DNA of 61,556 nucleotides from positions 1-61,556 of the forward strand of contig NZ_CABFMF010000002.1 in NCBI RefSeq assembly GCF_901875575.1, in the 5' to 3' direction. The stretch comes from an uncultured Streptococcus sp. (GTDB lineage Bacteria; Bacillota; Bacilli; Lactobacillales; Streptococcaceae). The notes under the pieces are model-generated. The model made no database searches and was not told the DNA's origin. It was given only the letters and a program-made list of their open reading frames with translations. Positions 43,741-52,680 of this stretch are shown here, piece after piece. Every line of letters starts with the position of its first letter. The first letter of the stretch is position 1. A program made the translations under genes and the position numbers.

Positions 43741-44682
43741 CTAATTGTCTGTTTCAACGAACCGTCCCAAAATATGAACATTCTCCGAGACAGAGACAAA
43801 GGCGCTTGGATCCACCTGTTTCATAATCTGTTTAAATTCATTAAACTCTGCACGTGTAATGACAGTAATTAAAACTGCCTTTCTCTCGTGATTATAGGTT
43901 CCTTCTGCATCGTGGATCATGGTTGCGCCACGGTGCAATTTTTTATGGATTTTCTCAATTACTTTATCTGGATGATTGGTCACAATCATGGCCTGCATGC
44001 GTTTTTGCTTGGTAAAGACAGCGTCTGTCACACGGCTAGAGACAAAGATGGTAATCATAGAGTAAAGAGCGTATTTCCAACCAAAGGTCAAACCTGCTAT
44101 CAGCATGATTGTCCCATTTACCAAGAAAGAAATACTACCGACATTCTTACCCGTTTTCTTGCGAATAGTCAGACTGACAATATCCGTCCCACCACTGGAG
44201 ATATTGTTGCGAAGAGCAAAACCAATCCCCAAGCCCATGACAACACCCCCAAAAAGGGCATTGATAATAGGATCCTCCGTCAAGGTCGCCACAGGGACAA
44301 ACTGGATAAAGAAGGAACTCATGGATACCGTGATAAAGGTAAAGACGGTAAACTTATGCCCTATCTGATACCAAGCCAAGACCATCAAAGGAAAATTAAT
44401 CGCGTAGAAAGCCAATGAAATCGGAATATGAAAACCAAACCAGTGATTACTTAAGGCAGAGATAATCTGTGCCAAACCTGTCGCACCACTCGAATACACA
44501 TGTCCTGGTTGGAAAAAGAAATTGACCGCTACTGCTGATAAAAAACCATATACCAAAGAGGCCGAAATCTTCTCATCATACTTTTCGCGAGAGATGCTTT
44601 GTAAGACACGTAAAATTTTTATCTGATAAGCAAAGCGGCGCAGATAATAGCGCCACCGCTTAATTCGTTTTGCTTGTTTCAT
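43741..44682 (-). CDS. YitT family membrane protein
   Basis: A 313-aa protein with five or six TM helices in the DUF161 repeats (GATGLAQIIS and SSGGTDIVSL segments) and a soluble C-terminal DUF2179 domain (MQAMIVTNHPDKVIEKIHKKLHRGATMIHDAEGTY split in two blocks). Function is unknown; the C-terminal domain may bind a nucleotide or metabolite. Its start overlaps the aspS end by 23 bp, so expression depends on aspS. Confidence 0.88.
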   Translation of the reverse strand: MKQAKRIKRWRYYLRRFAYQIKILRVLQSISREKYDEKISASLVYGFLSAVAVNFFFQPGHVYSSGATGLAQIISALSNHWFGFHIPISLAFYAINFPLMVLAWYQIGHKFTVFTFITVSMSSFFIQFVPVATLTEDPIINALFGGVVMGLGIGFALRNNISSGGTDIVSLTIRKKTGKNVGSISFLVNGTIMLIAGLTFGWKYALYSMITIFVSSRVTDAVFTKQKRMQAMIVTNHPDKVIEKIHKKLHRGATMIHDAEGTYNHERKAVLITVITRAEFNEFKQIMKQVDPSAFVSVSENVHILGRFVETDN

Positions 44683-46423
44683 CTTCTTCTACTTGTAAGC
44701 TGAGTTCCTCTAGTTGTTTGAGAGCGACGGTTGAAGGAGCTTGTGTCATTGGGTCACTTGCCTTATTGTTCTTAGGAAAGGCAATAACTTCACGGATATT
44801 TTCTTCTCCTGCTAAGAGCATGACAAATCGATCAAGCCCGATAGCCAGACCACCGTGTGGTGGGAAACCATAGTCCATGGCTTCAAGAAGGAAACCAAAC
44901 TGGTCATTTGCTTCTTCGGCTGAGAAACCAAGAGCCTTGAACATGCGTTCTTGAAGGTCTTTTTGGTTGATACGAAGACTACCACCACCAAGCTCATAAC
45001 CGTTCAAGACGATATCGTAAGCAATGGCACGAACCTTAGCCAAATCACCTTCTAATTCGTGAGCAGTCTCTTCCTGTGGAAGTGTGAATGGATGGTGGGC
45101 GCTCATGTAACGGCCTTCTTCTTCAGACCATTCAAACATTGGCCAGTCAATCACCCAAAGGAAGTTAAATTTATCGTTATCAATCAAGCCAAGCTCTTTG
45201 GCAATACGTCCACGAAGGGCACCGAGCGTTGCATTGGCCACTTCAAGCGTATCTGCCACAAAGAGAACCAAATCCTTATCCTCAAGCGCAAGTGCTGCTG
45301 TCAATTCTGCTTGGATGCCAGTCAAGAACTTGGCAACTGGTCCGTTTAATTCTCCATCAACAACCTTGACCCAAGCAAGACCTTTGGCACCGTACTGCTT
45401 GGCTACTTCAGTCATCTTATCAATGTCTTTACGTGAATAGTTGTCCGCAGCTCCTTTGACCACAATGGCTTTTACAGCTGGTGCTTCTGAAAAGACTTTA
45501 AAGTCTACACCTTTGACCACTGCTGTCAAATCCTGAAGCAACATGTCAAAACGAGTATCAGGTTTATCAGAACCGTAAAGAGCCATAGCGTCATCGTATT
45601 TCATACGAGGGAAAGGCAAAGTGACTTCAATGCCTTTTGTTTCCTTCATGACACGCGCAATCAAGCCTTCTGTGATATCTTGGATTTCTTGCTCAGTAAG
45701 GAAGGATGTTTCCAAGTCGACCTGGGTAAACTCAGGTTGGCGATCTCCACGCAGGTCCTCATCACGGAAACATTTAACGATTTGGTAGTAACGGTCAAAA
45801 CCAGCATTCATCAAGAGCTGTTTCGTGATTTGTGGACTTTGAGGGAGAGCATAGAAATGCCCTTTATTAACACGAGATGGCACCAAATAGTCACGCGCTC
45901 CTTCTGGTGTTGACTTAGAAAGGAATGGTGTCTCTACGTCGATAAATTCCAACTCATCCAAGTAATTTCGGATAGAGTGGGTCACCTTAGCACGAAGTTT
46001 AAGATTTTCCAACATTTCTGGACGACGAAGGTCAAGGTAACGGTAACGCAAACGCGTATCGTCATTTGCCTCAATCCCATCCTTAATCTCGAATGGGGTT
46101 GTCTTAGCTGTATTAAGCACAGTCAAAGCTGTCACGTTTAACTCAACTGCACCAGTTGGCAACTTATCATTGGCTTGCTCACGCGCAGCGACCTGACCAG
46201 TTACCTCGATAACAAATTCGCTACGAAGGCTTTCAGCTGTTGCCATGACCTCTGCAGAGACTTTTTCAGGGTTGATAACCAACTGCATGATTCCTTCACG
46301 GTCACGAAGGTCGATAAAGATCAAACCACCAAGGTCACGACGACGGCCAACCCATCCTTTCAAGGTCATTTCTTGTCCGATGTGTTCCTCACGAACACGA
46401 CCAGCATACATACTACGTTTCAT
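44660..46423 (-). CDS. aspS: Aspartyl-tRNA synthetase
   Basis: A 587-aa class II synthetase for tRNA-Asp. It has an N-terminal OB fold (about 1-110), class II motif 2 in FRDEDLRGDRQPEFTQVDLE (about 218-237), the bacterial GAD insertion domain (about 300-410) and motif 3 GLAIGLDRFVMLLAG (about 530-545). The size with the insertion is the bacterial type. It starts with ATG after a short SD (AGGAGAG). Confidence 0.96.
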   Translation of the reverse strand: MKRSMYAGRVREEHIGQEMTLKGWVGRRRDLGGLIFIDLRDREGIMQLVINPEKVSAEVMATAESLRSEFVIEVTGQVAAREQANDKLPTGAVELNVTALTVLNTAKTTPFEIKDGIEANDDTRLRYRYLDLRRPEMLENLKLRAKVTHSIRNYLDELEFIDVETPFLSKSTPEGARDYLVPSRVNKGHFYALPQSPQITKQLLMNAGFDRYYQIVKCFRDEDLRGDRQPEFTQVDLETSFLTEQEIQDITEGLIARVMKETKGIEVTLPFPRMKYDDAMALYGSDKPDTRFDMLLQDLTAVVKGVDFKVFSEAPAVKAIVVKGAADNYSRKDIDKMTEVAKQYGAKGLAWVKVVDGELNGPVAKFLTGIQAELTAALALEDKDLVLFVADTLEVANATLGALRGRIAKELGLIDNDKFNFLWVIDWPMFEWSEEEGRYMSAHHPFTLPQEETAHELEGDLAKVRAIAYDIVLNGYELGGGSLRINQKDLQERMFKALGFSAEEANDQFGFLLEAMDYGFPPHGGLAIGLDRFVMLLAGEENIREVIAFPKNNKASDPMTQAPSTVALKQLEELSLQVEEDETSKTN

Positions 46424-46553
46424 TGTTTCTCTCCTCTTTTATTCTGTTACTATTTTACCATAAAAGCGCAGGCTCTTCATGAAAATCAGCAGAAAAGTTT
46501 GCCAGTCTTTAAAAATCAAGTGAAGACTCTAAAAATTAGCGCTAATACAAAAA

Positions 46554-46572
46554 TCCGATGAAGTTCACCGGA
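46554..46572 (-). terminator. Terminator of the 46.6-51.0 kb operon
   Basis: TCCG-TGAA pairs with TTCA-CGGA with one bulge, then TTTTTG on the minus strand, 5 bp beyond the stop of the 76-aa gene. It closes the long minus-strand operon. Confidence 0.7.
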
Positions 46573-46577
46573 CTCTT

Positions 46578-46808
46578 TTATTTTGAATTTTTGCCTGCTT
46601 TACGTTTTTCAGCAATTTCAGCTGCCTTTCGAGGCAAGACAATTTCCGTTGTGTAAGCTGTTCCAAAACGCCAGATACCGGCAATAGGGGCAAAGACCAC
46701 TGCTAGATGGCTGTAGAAGAAATCACCTTTGAAGGCGTACGCTAGCGCTCCAATGATGAAAAATAGAACGACTGCTTGAATCACTGCTAATAAAATTACT
46801 CGTTTCAT
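46578..46808 (-). CDS. Small two-TM protein (operon end)
   Basis: A 76-aa protein with two TM helices (about 4-26, VILLAVIQAVVLFFIIGALAY, and 33-55) and a basic tail (RKAAEIAEKRKAGKNSK). SD CAGGAGGT precedes the ATG. It lies 17 bp after the CPBP protease gene on the same strand. No known function. Confidence 0.75.
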   Translation of the reverse strand: MKRVILLAVIQAVVLFFIIGALAYAFKGDFFYSHLAVVFAPIAGIWRFGTAYTTEIVLPRKAAEIAEKRKAGKNSK

Positions 46809-46825
46809 GTGACCTCCTGACTCTA

Positions 46826-47467
46826 TTATAGCATGAGAATCATCAAAAAGCTGACTAAATTATTCAAAGCATGTAGAGAAATACTGTAGAGCAGACCTTT
46901 TCTGCTAATATAAGCCAAGCCCAAGCTAAAACCAAGACTAGCATAAACTAAAAACTGTTGCAAAGTTCCTGGAGAATGAATCAAGGCAAACAGAACACTC
47001 GATACCAGAAGGAAAAGCAGAGTTTGTTTACTATTGTCCTGCTTAGGAAAGAGATAGCGTGCTAACATCCCTCTAAAGATGAGTTCTTCCGTCAAAGGAG
47101 CAAAAATATTAATAGCAAAGAATGAGAAAAGTGGCTGAGCCAAGGTCAGGTCTGTCGCTGTTTGCTGATTTACCGAAGGATCATTTGGTAGGAAAAATTG
47201 AACGACAAGAGATAAGAACCAAACCAAGGCAGGGAGCCAAATAAATCGGTTAAAACTACTCTTCTCAATATGGACAGGAGCTTTCTGGTACCATTTATAA
47301 ATGACGTACACATATACTCCAGCCAAGGCCACATAGAGCAAGGTAGTAGCATAGGGTGAAGCGCCTAGATTCAAAGCTTCTACAGCCCCACTCTGAACGG
47401 TACCATAGATAAACACAAAGGATAGAATGGCTAGAAGAAACCAGCCAAGGTTTTTAAGTAGTTTCAT
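46826..47467 (-). CDS. CPBP family intramembrane metalloprotease
   Basis: A 213-aa protein with six or seven TM helices and the CAAX-protease/bacteriocin-processing (Abi) motifs: LTEELIFRGML (EExxxR, about 139-149), FALIHS (about 166-171) and SLHALNNL (about 196-203). Family members act as bacteriocin self-immunity proteins or process exported peptides. Its position directly after an ABC-2 exporter supports a peptide-immunity role, by inference. Confidence 0.9.
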   Translation of the reverse strand: MKLLKNLGWFLLAILSFVFIYGTVQSGAVEALNLGASPYATTLLYVALAGVYVYVIYKWYQKAPVHIEKSSFNRFIWLPALVWFLSLVVQFFLPNDPSVNQQTATDLTLAQPLFSFFAINIFAPLTEELIFRGMLARYLFPKQDNSKQTLLFLLVSSVLFALIHSPGTLQQFLVYASLGFSLGLAYISRKGLLYSISLHALNNLVSFLMILML

Positions 47468-47476
47468 AAAGGTCTC

Positions 47477-48175
47477 CTATCTTGCTTTATAGCTGTTTTT
47501 CAATACAATGAGGTTTGCTATCCCTAACACAAGTACCCAGGCAAGTAACATGCCGATATTAGAAAAGGATATTTCTCCACCTTTTTTATTTAAAAGATTT
47601 ACAATAGGACCGATGAACGAATAATCCAACACTTTTTGAGCCGTATCATTTTGAAGAGCAATCATGGGTAAAAAAGAGACGATAAACACAGGAAACATAC
47701 TATAAACTTGCGCTTTAGACTGAGTATCTGACACTGCACCGATTAGAAGGTTGAGAAAAATAACACTAATAGCTGCTAAGACCAAATAGATAACATAGGC
47801 CAATAAGTAACCTGATACATCCACTTTAAAATAGATTGGTAGTAAAATCATTCCAAGCAACATAATCAACAGAGGGAGAATGAGCATACTGAAAGTATAT
47901 TCTGTTGCTGTCACACCACTTAGGATGAGTGATTTAAGATTGCGCTTTTCCTTATCTTCTGCCATCATAATCGATACCATATAACCACTTCCCATACTCA
48001 AGACCATCGTCAAACTCATAGAAAGGAAATACGTACTCAATTCTCCACTCTTGTTTAAGAACTCATTATATAGAACAGCCAGTCCAAAAGGCAACAATAG
48101 AGTCGCCAACAAAGTTGAATTGCTGATAAGAACTTGTAATCTTAACCATAGTAGGGCATTTAATTTTCTAAACAT
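47477..48175 (-). CDS. ABC-2 type transporter permease (second exporter)
   Basis: A 232-aa six-TM permease, paralogous to the one at 28617-29366 (both start with MFxxxxALxWLRxQV and share the EDKEKRNLKSLILSGVTATEY loop type). It overlaps the ATPase gene by 8 bp, as in the other copy. Probable partner of the preceding ATPase for export of a peptide or lipid. Confidence 0.88.
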   Translation of the reverse strand: MFRKLNALLWLRLQVLISNSTLLATLLLPFGLAVLYNEFLNKSGELSTYFLSMSLTMVLSMGSGYMVSIMMAEDKEKRNLKSLILSGVTATEYTFSMLILPLLIMLLGMILLPIYFKVDVSGYLLAYVIYLVLAAISVIFLNLLIGAVSDTQSKAQVYSMFPVFIVSFLPMIALQNDTAQKVLDYSFIGPIVNLLNKKGGEISFSNIGMLLAWVLVLGIANLIVLKNSYKAR

Positions 48176-48992
48176 CTAACTTTTCTCCTGTCAATCTGAT
48201 AAAGATTTCTTCTAAAGTTGGCTCACAAGAGTGAACCATCATCAAATCTGTCGTGTCTAAATGTGGCAATTCTTCAAATGGAACTATCTGTTCTCGTCCA
48301 TCATTATAAACCACACGTACTTTCTTATCCACATGGTACTTCTGGATGATATCTTGCGGACTTCCATACTCTATTAAGTTTCCCTTATTCAAAAGAGATA
48401 AGCGATCACAAAGCAGAGTTGCCTCATTCATATCATGCGTGGTCAGAAAGATAGTTGTCCCCGCTTGCTTTAATTCTTGAAGTAGGGTATGAATCATCTT
48501 AGATGTTGTAGGGTCTAAGCCACTAGTTGGCTCATCTAGGAAGAGAATCTTAGGAGCATTTAGAAGGGCACGAGCCAAGAACATTCGTTGTTTCATTCCT
48601 GTAGATAGTTTTTCTGCGATAATATCTTTAGCATCTGCCAATCCAACCTGTTGGAGTACCTGATTTACTCTATCTGACTTGAGACCATATAACTTAGCGT
48701 AAATGAGCAGATTTTTGTAAAGACTCATCTTTTCATAAAAACCACTGCCATCACTAACAATACCGATTTGTTCCAAATCGTTTGAGGTTAAATCTTGAGA
48801 ATTCTTGCCTAACAAAACTGTTTCACCTTGATCTGCAGGCAACTGACCCGTCAAGACGTTGATCATGGTTGTTTTACCTGAGCCAGAAGGTCCAAGAAAA
48901 CCAAAGATTTCACCTTCCTTAATCTCAAAAGAAATCTGATGAAGAGCTTTTTTGCTCCCAAAACTTTTACTTACATTTTCAACACGAATCAT
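48168..48992 (-). CDS. ABC transporter ATP-binding protein (second exporter)
   Basis: A 274-aa ATPase with Walker A GPSGSGKTTM, signature LSTGMKQRM, Walker B ILFLDEPTSGLDP and the C-terminal CEPTLEEIFIRLTGEKLDV shared with its paralogue at 29359. SD AAGGAG precedes the ATG; the DUF3169-like gene ends 10 bp upstream. It energises the next-encoded permease. Confidence 0.9.
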   Translation of the reverse strand: MIRVENVSKSFGSKKALHQISFEIKEGEIFGFLGPSGSGKTTMINVLTGQLPADQGETVLLGKNSQDLTSNDLEQIGIVSDGSGFYEKMSLYKNLLIYAKLYGLKSDRVNQVLQQVGLADAKDIIAEKLSTGMKQRMFLARALLNAPKILFLDEPTSGLDPTTSKMIHTLLQELKQAGTTIFLTTHDMNEATLLCDRLSLLNKGNLIEYGSPQDIIQKYHVDKKVRVVYNDGREQIVPFEELPHLDTTDLMMVHSCEPTLEEIFIRLTGEKLDV

Positions 48993-49002
48993 AGAAACTC
49001 CT

Positions 49003-49743
49003 TTATTTGAAATAGCGTGTCACCATAGGTAACTGCATCACATTGATATAAATATGGATAGCTCCGACAAGCAATAAGGCGAGTAACTGAATCTCTCCTG
49101 TCAGTAAGGAAAAGAGATCAATTAGAATGTAGAGACCTGGCAAGACATAGTTATTTAATTGGAATAAAATCCGAAAACTCTGTTCAAAATTAGCTTGGCG
49201 CTCCCCTTCATCGTAAGAATTGATATAGTCCAAGACATCCTTTGGTGTAGAGAAAAATGCCAAATCAAACTGACGAACAATCGAAATGGTTTTATAAAGA
49301 TATTTTTGAACATTGAAAACCAACACTAATGCCAAAAAAGAAAGAGATAAGGTTAGATTGCTTCTATTTAGTACAATCTGTTCACTTGCTGAAATGAAGA
49401 GAGCCAATAAAATCGCTACACTTGCAATATTAAAAGCAATGGTTCCAAACTCGAGATTCCGATACATTTGCACATAATAGCTTTCATTCAGATCATCATC
49501 CATTTCCTCTTGATATAAGGAGTGAAATTTTCTGCTTTTCTTTAGGAAATTGAATGTCAAAAGAAGACTAATGAGACCTATCAGTAAACAAATAGCTGAT
49601 ATCCATGGTATCAAGACTTTCACATCTAAAATGATTCCGTGGGATTCGGAAACAGCCTTAAACATCCCTACAAAACTGCCCAAGAAACCTCCCAAGACAA
49701 CAGACATTAAAAATAACAATCCACGTTTCTTTTTCTTTTCCAT
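49003..49743 (-). CDS. DUF3169-like membrane protein
   Basis: A 246-aa protein with about six TM helices (two near the N-terminus, 10-30 and 43-65, two about 105-150, two near the end) and a cytoplasmic middle segment. It resembles DUF3169, a family often next to XRE regulators and ABC exporters in Firmicutes. The second in-frame ATG is chosen because the SD AAGGAGA would overlap the first. Function unknown. Confidence 0.75.
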   Translation of the reverse strand: MEKKKKRGLLFLMSVVLGGFLGSFVGMFKAVSESHGIILDVKVLIPWISAICLLIGLISLLLTFNFLKKSRKFHSLYQEEMDDDLNESYYVQMYRNLEFGTIAFNIASVAILLALFISASEQIVLNRSNLTLSLSFLALVLVFNVQKYLYKTISIVRQFDLAFFSTPKDVLDYINSYDEGERQANFEQSFRILFQLNNYVLPGLYILIDLFSLLTGEIQLLALLLVGAIHIYINVMQLPMVTRYFK

Positions 49744-49761
49744 ATTCATTCTCCTTCTAAA

Positions 49762-50112
49762 TTAAACCAATCCAACTAACCACTGACCAAAGACTTTACC
49801 TGATTCATAAATTGCTGTCAAGCCCTCTGTTCCAAGTGATACTAAAATCAAACAAACAGCAAACAAGAGAATAGCTTGATTTCTTGCTTTTTTCGCCCCT
49901 TCTCCTAAAGGGTCTCTCCCAAGCCAACCTGCTAGATAAGCATATAGGATGACTGTTAAAATCCCAAACTCCGTTGACCAAAGAAACAACAAAATGGCTA
50001 CTAAACGGATGACGTTAGTCTTGATATTAAAATAATTTCCTAAACCTGCACAGACACCTGCAAGTTCTTTTTGTTCTGTATCTACTTGAAATCCTGCTAA
50101 AAACTCTTTCAT
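49762..50112 (-). CDS. PspC domain protein
   Basis: A 116-aa protein with an N-terminal PspC domain (about 12-72, ELAGVCAGLGNYFNIKTNVIRL then a TM pair) and a third TM near the C-terminus. PspC proteins sense or regulate envelope stress. The ATG is the second of two, with SD AAGGAGA spaced properly. It sits between small membrane proteins and the DUF3169-like gene and may link this operon to membrane damage. Confidence 0.88.
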   Translation of the reverse strand: MKEFLAGFQVDTEQKELAGVCAGLGNYFNIKTNVIRLVAILLFLWSTEFGILTVILYAYLAGWLGRDPLGEGAKKARNQAILLFAVCLILVSLGTEGLTAIYESGKVFGQWLVGLV

Positions 50113-50114
50113 AT

Positions 50115-50315
50115 TCATTCTCCTTTTTCATTTGCTAAATTGTTTGCTTTCTTTTCAATCCAGTCAACAACTGGGATAAGAGCAAAGTAGGCCCAGATAA
50201 ATTGGTCGCTGTAATAGAGATCAAACCATCCTAGATTTGTTCCAATTAGTAGACACATGCTGACTAATAGAGCTATGGCTACTACATAATAGATCACTTT
50301 ATACTTTTTCATCAT
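50115..50315 (-). CDS. Small two-TM protein, tandem paralogue a
   Basis: A 66-aa protein with two TM helices (about 7-28 and 36-52), starting MMKKYKVIYYVV and ending with a charged tail. It is a paralogue of the next upstream gene (MMNKYKVFYYMS), pointing to local duplication. It overlaps that gene by 17 bp. Function unknown. Confidence 0.75.
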   Translation of the reverse strand: MMKKYKVIYYVVAIALLVSMCLLIGTNLGWFDLYYSDQFIWAYFALIPVVDWIEKKANNLANEKGE

Positions 50316-50490
50316 TTTTCTCCTTTTTCTCTAACCGATTGAAAATGGATAAGAGGACTAAATTAATCCAAAACAAATACTTACTTTCAACAAAATAGAA
50401 CCACCCCAGTAATGTTCCAACCATAGCGAAAGCATTCACAATGAGGACAAGAACGCTCATATAATAAAACACTTTATACTTGTTCATCAC
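50299..50490 (-). CDS. Small two-TM protein, tandem paralogue b
   Basis: A 63-aa protein with two TM helices (about 7-28 and 36-52) and a Lys/Glu-rich tail. It overlaps the XRE regulator stop by 4 bp and the next small gene by 17 bp, a tight translational chain. Function unknown. Confidence 0.75.
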   Translation of the reverse strand: MMNKYKVFYYMSVLVLIVNAFAMVGTLLGWFYFVESKYLFWINLVLLSIFNRLEKKEKNDEKV

Positions 50491-50693
50491 TCGTCCTCCT
50501 CCAAGCGAAATACCGATTCGACTGTTTCGTTGAAAATGTGAGATATTTTGAGGGCAATGATAATGGATGGGGTGTACTCATCCCGTTCTAGTAGACTAAC
50601 GGTCTGTCTGGAAACCCCTGCCCGCTTGGCTAGGTCGGTTTGATTGAGACCATCGCGAGCCCGAAGCTCTTTTAGACGATTTTTTAGTTGCAT
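50487..50693 (-). CDS. XRE/Cro-type transcription regulator
   Basis: A 68-aa single-domain helix-turn-helix protein (NQTDLAKRAGVSRQTVSLLERDEYTPS, YkgG/YozG-like size) with the usual VESVFRLEE end. The ATG at 50693 (MQLKNRLKEL) follows SD AGGTGT; a GTG start three codons upstream is also possible. It is followed by membrane proteins in an overlapping chain, and probably autoregulates the operon. Confidence 0.88.
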   Translation of the reverse strand: MQLKNRLKELRARDGLNQTDLAKRAGVSRQTVSLLERDEYTPSIIIALKISHIFNETVESVFRLEEDE

Positions 50694-50702
50694 GTTACAC
50701 AC

Positions 50703-51020
50703 CTACTCTCCATCAAATTCAACGGTTTGGATATCCTCAATACGTTGCAACTTGAATTTTTCTTTCCCCTTTTTATCAACGCTACGTAGTTTGACCCATT
50801 CCTCGTCAACATCCACAACTTCCCAGTTATCTGGCCCAATATACACTCCCGTTATAATTGGTTTCTTTCCAATCATTTCTTGCAATAATCTTGACATTTC
50901 TATATTTCCTTTCTCTTTTCGCTCAAGCTTTTTGATTTTATTCTCTAGTTTCTTGATTTTTTTAGAATTATTAGAATAAAAGAAAATCATAAATAGTATA
51001 AATACTACTACCCACATCAT
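50703..51020 (-). CDS. Small membrane-anchored coiled-coil protein
   Basis: A 105-aa protein with one N-terminal TM helix (MMWVVVFILFMIFFYS), a Lys-rich coiled coil (KKIKKLENKIKKLERKEK) and a C-terminal beta-rich domain containing KPIITGVYIGPDNWEVVDVDEEW-type sequence in two blocks. The start at 51020 follows SD AAAGGAGC; the long open frame upstream is BOX sequence and not coding. It is first in the operon that continues with the XRE gene 9 bp later. Function unknown. Confidence 0.75.
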   Translation of the reverse strand: MMWVVVFILFMIFFYSNNSKKIKKLENKIKKLERKEKGNIEMSRLLQEMIGKKPIITGVYIGPDNWEVVDVDEEWVKLRSVDKKGKEKFKLQRIEDIQTVEFDGE

Positions 51021-51169
51021 AGCTCCTTTCTGCTTCCTATTTCTTAACTTGAATTTATTGTAACACATCTTTTTCTTTTTGACAAGCATATTTGTCAAAA
51101 AGTTTATAATTTTTGTCATTTTGCAAAAGAAAACGGTCAGGAGTGGGTTCCTGACCAATTTTTCTACTA

Positions 51170-51325
51170 TTAATACTCTTCGAAAATCAAATTCAAACCA
51201 CGTCAGCTTCACCTTGCCGTAGATATGGTTACTGACTTTGTCAGTTCTATCCACAACCTCAAAACACTGTTTTGAGCAACCTGCGGCTAGCTTTCTAGTT
51301 TGCTCTTTGATTTTCATTGAGTATA
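51170..51325 (-). repeat. BOX element (A1-B1-C1)
   Basis: Minus-strand boxA starts at TATACTCAATGAAAATCAAA (51325) and overlaps the end of hisS; one boxB (CAAAACAGTGTTTTGAGG-type) and boxC ending GAGTATTAA near 51170. The hisS stop codon TGA lies inside boxA. Confidence 0.93.
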
Positions 51326-52603
51326 AAATCCTAGTTTTTCAAAGATTTCTGAGAAGTTTTGGCTGATTGTCTCAAGTGACACTTGCACTTCTTCTCGGGT
51401 TTGATTGTTCTTGACCGTCACTTGTCCGCTTTCGACTTCGCTCTCGCCTAGGGTGATGAGAGTCTTAGCCGCAAAGACATCGGCTGACTTGAACTGAGCT
51501 TTGAGCTTACGGTTGAGGTAATCACGCTCTGCTTTGAAACCTTGTTGGCGAAGAACTTGTACCAACTCCAAAGCCTTGACATTTGCTCCTTGACCCAAGA
51601 CTACGATATAGACATCTAGGGCATTTTCGATAGGGAGAGCCACACCTTGCTTTTCAAGAATGAGAAGCAGACGCTCTACACCAAGTCCAAAACCAAATCC
51701 AGCAGTTTCAGGGCCTCCAAAATAAGAAACCAAACCATCGTAACGACCACCCGCACAGACTGTCAGGTCATTGCCCTCAATCTCAGTGATAAACTCGAAA
51801 ATGGTGTGGTTGTAGTAGTCTAGACCACGCACCATATTGGTATCGATGATATAGTCTACTCCAAGATTCTCCAACATCTGACGCACAGCATCAAAATGAG
51901 CTTGGCTTTCTTCATCAAGGAAGTCCAAGATAGACGGCGCATTCTCCACTGCCACCTTGTCTTCTTTTTCCTTAGAGTCCAAGACACGGAGAGGATTTTC
52001 CTCCAAACGGCGTTGGCTATCCTTAGACAAGGTCTCCTTGAGCGGTGTCAAATAGTCAATCAAGGCTTGGCGGTAGGCTGCACGGCTCTCAGGATTTCCA
52101 AGAGTATTGAGGTGCAATTTGACACCTTGGATACCGATTTCTTTCAAGAAATGGGCTGCCATCGCGATAGTTTCCACATCGGTAGCTGGATTGCTAGATC
52201 CAAAACACTCAACACCAATCTGGTGGAATTGGCGCAAACGCCCTGCCTGTGGACGCTCATAACGGAACATAGGTCCCATGTAGTAGAACTTACTTGGCTT
52301 TTGCACTTCTGGTGCGAAAAGTTTATTTTCCACATAGGAACGGACAACTGGCGCAGTTCCTTCTGGACGGAGGGTAATATGGCGGTCACCCTTGTCATAG
52401 AAATCATACATTTCCTTAGTTACGATATCCGTTGTATCGCCGACAGAGCGACTGATGACCTCGTAGTGCTCAAAAATAGGCGTGCGCACTTCTGCATAGT
52501 TGTAGCGCTTGAAAATTTTACGGGCAAAGCCCTCAACGTACTGCCATTTGGCAGACTCAGCAGGTAAAATATCCTGCGTTCCTTTTGGTTTTTGCAATTT
52601 CAT
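51314..52603 (-). CDS. hisS: Histidyl-tRNA synthetase
   Basis: A 429-aa class II synthetase for tRNA-His. Motif 2 is in RYERPQAGRLRQFHQIGVECFG (two blocks, about 113-134), the histidine signature LDYYNHTIFEF (about 262-272) and motif 3 GFGFGLGVERLL (about 300-311) are present, and a C-terminal anticodon-binding domain (about 330-425). The last residues YTQ and the stop codon are encoded by the first bases of a BOX element. SD AAGAGGAT precedes the ATG. Confidence 0.96.
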   Translation of the reverse strand: MKLQKPKGTQDILPAESAKWQYVEGFARKIFKRYNYAEVRTPIFEHYEVISRSVGDTTDIVTKEMYDFYDKGDRHITLRPEGTAPVVRSYVENKLFAPEVQKPSKFYYMGPMFRYERPQAGRLRQFHQIGVECFGSSNPATDVETIAMAAHFLKEIGIQGVKLHLNTLGNPESRAAYRQALIDYLTPLKETLSKDSQRRLEENPLRVLDSKEKEDKVAVENAPSILDFLDEESQAHFDAVRQMLENLGVDYIIDTNMVRGLDYYNHTIFEFITEIEGNDLTVCAGGRYDGLVSYFGGPETAGFGFGLGVERLLLILEKQGVALPIENALDVYIVVLGQGANVKALELVQVLRQQGFKAERDYLNRKLKAQFKSADVFAAKTLITLGESEVESGQVTVKNNQTREEVQVSLETISQNFSEIFEKLGFYTQ

Positions 52604-52680
52604 AGGGAATCCTCTTTAAACTTAATAGTCCTATTTTACCATAAATAAAGGGATTAAAACAGTGAGAAAAAAATTAGGAT

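Noticed and set aside
44105..44418. Plus-strand frames inside the yitT gene
   Set aside because: They overlap a well-supported membrane protein gene, have no SD or recognisable protein features.
51021..51317. N-terminal extension of the 50703-51020 gene
   Set aside because: The upstream part is BOX and intergenic sequence; the proper SD AAAGGAGC precedes the ATG at 51020.
51896..52567. 223-residue plus-strand frame opposite hisS
   Set aside because: It is the antisense of a conserved synthetase; composition mirrors hisS codons and no start signal is present.
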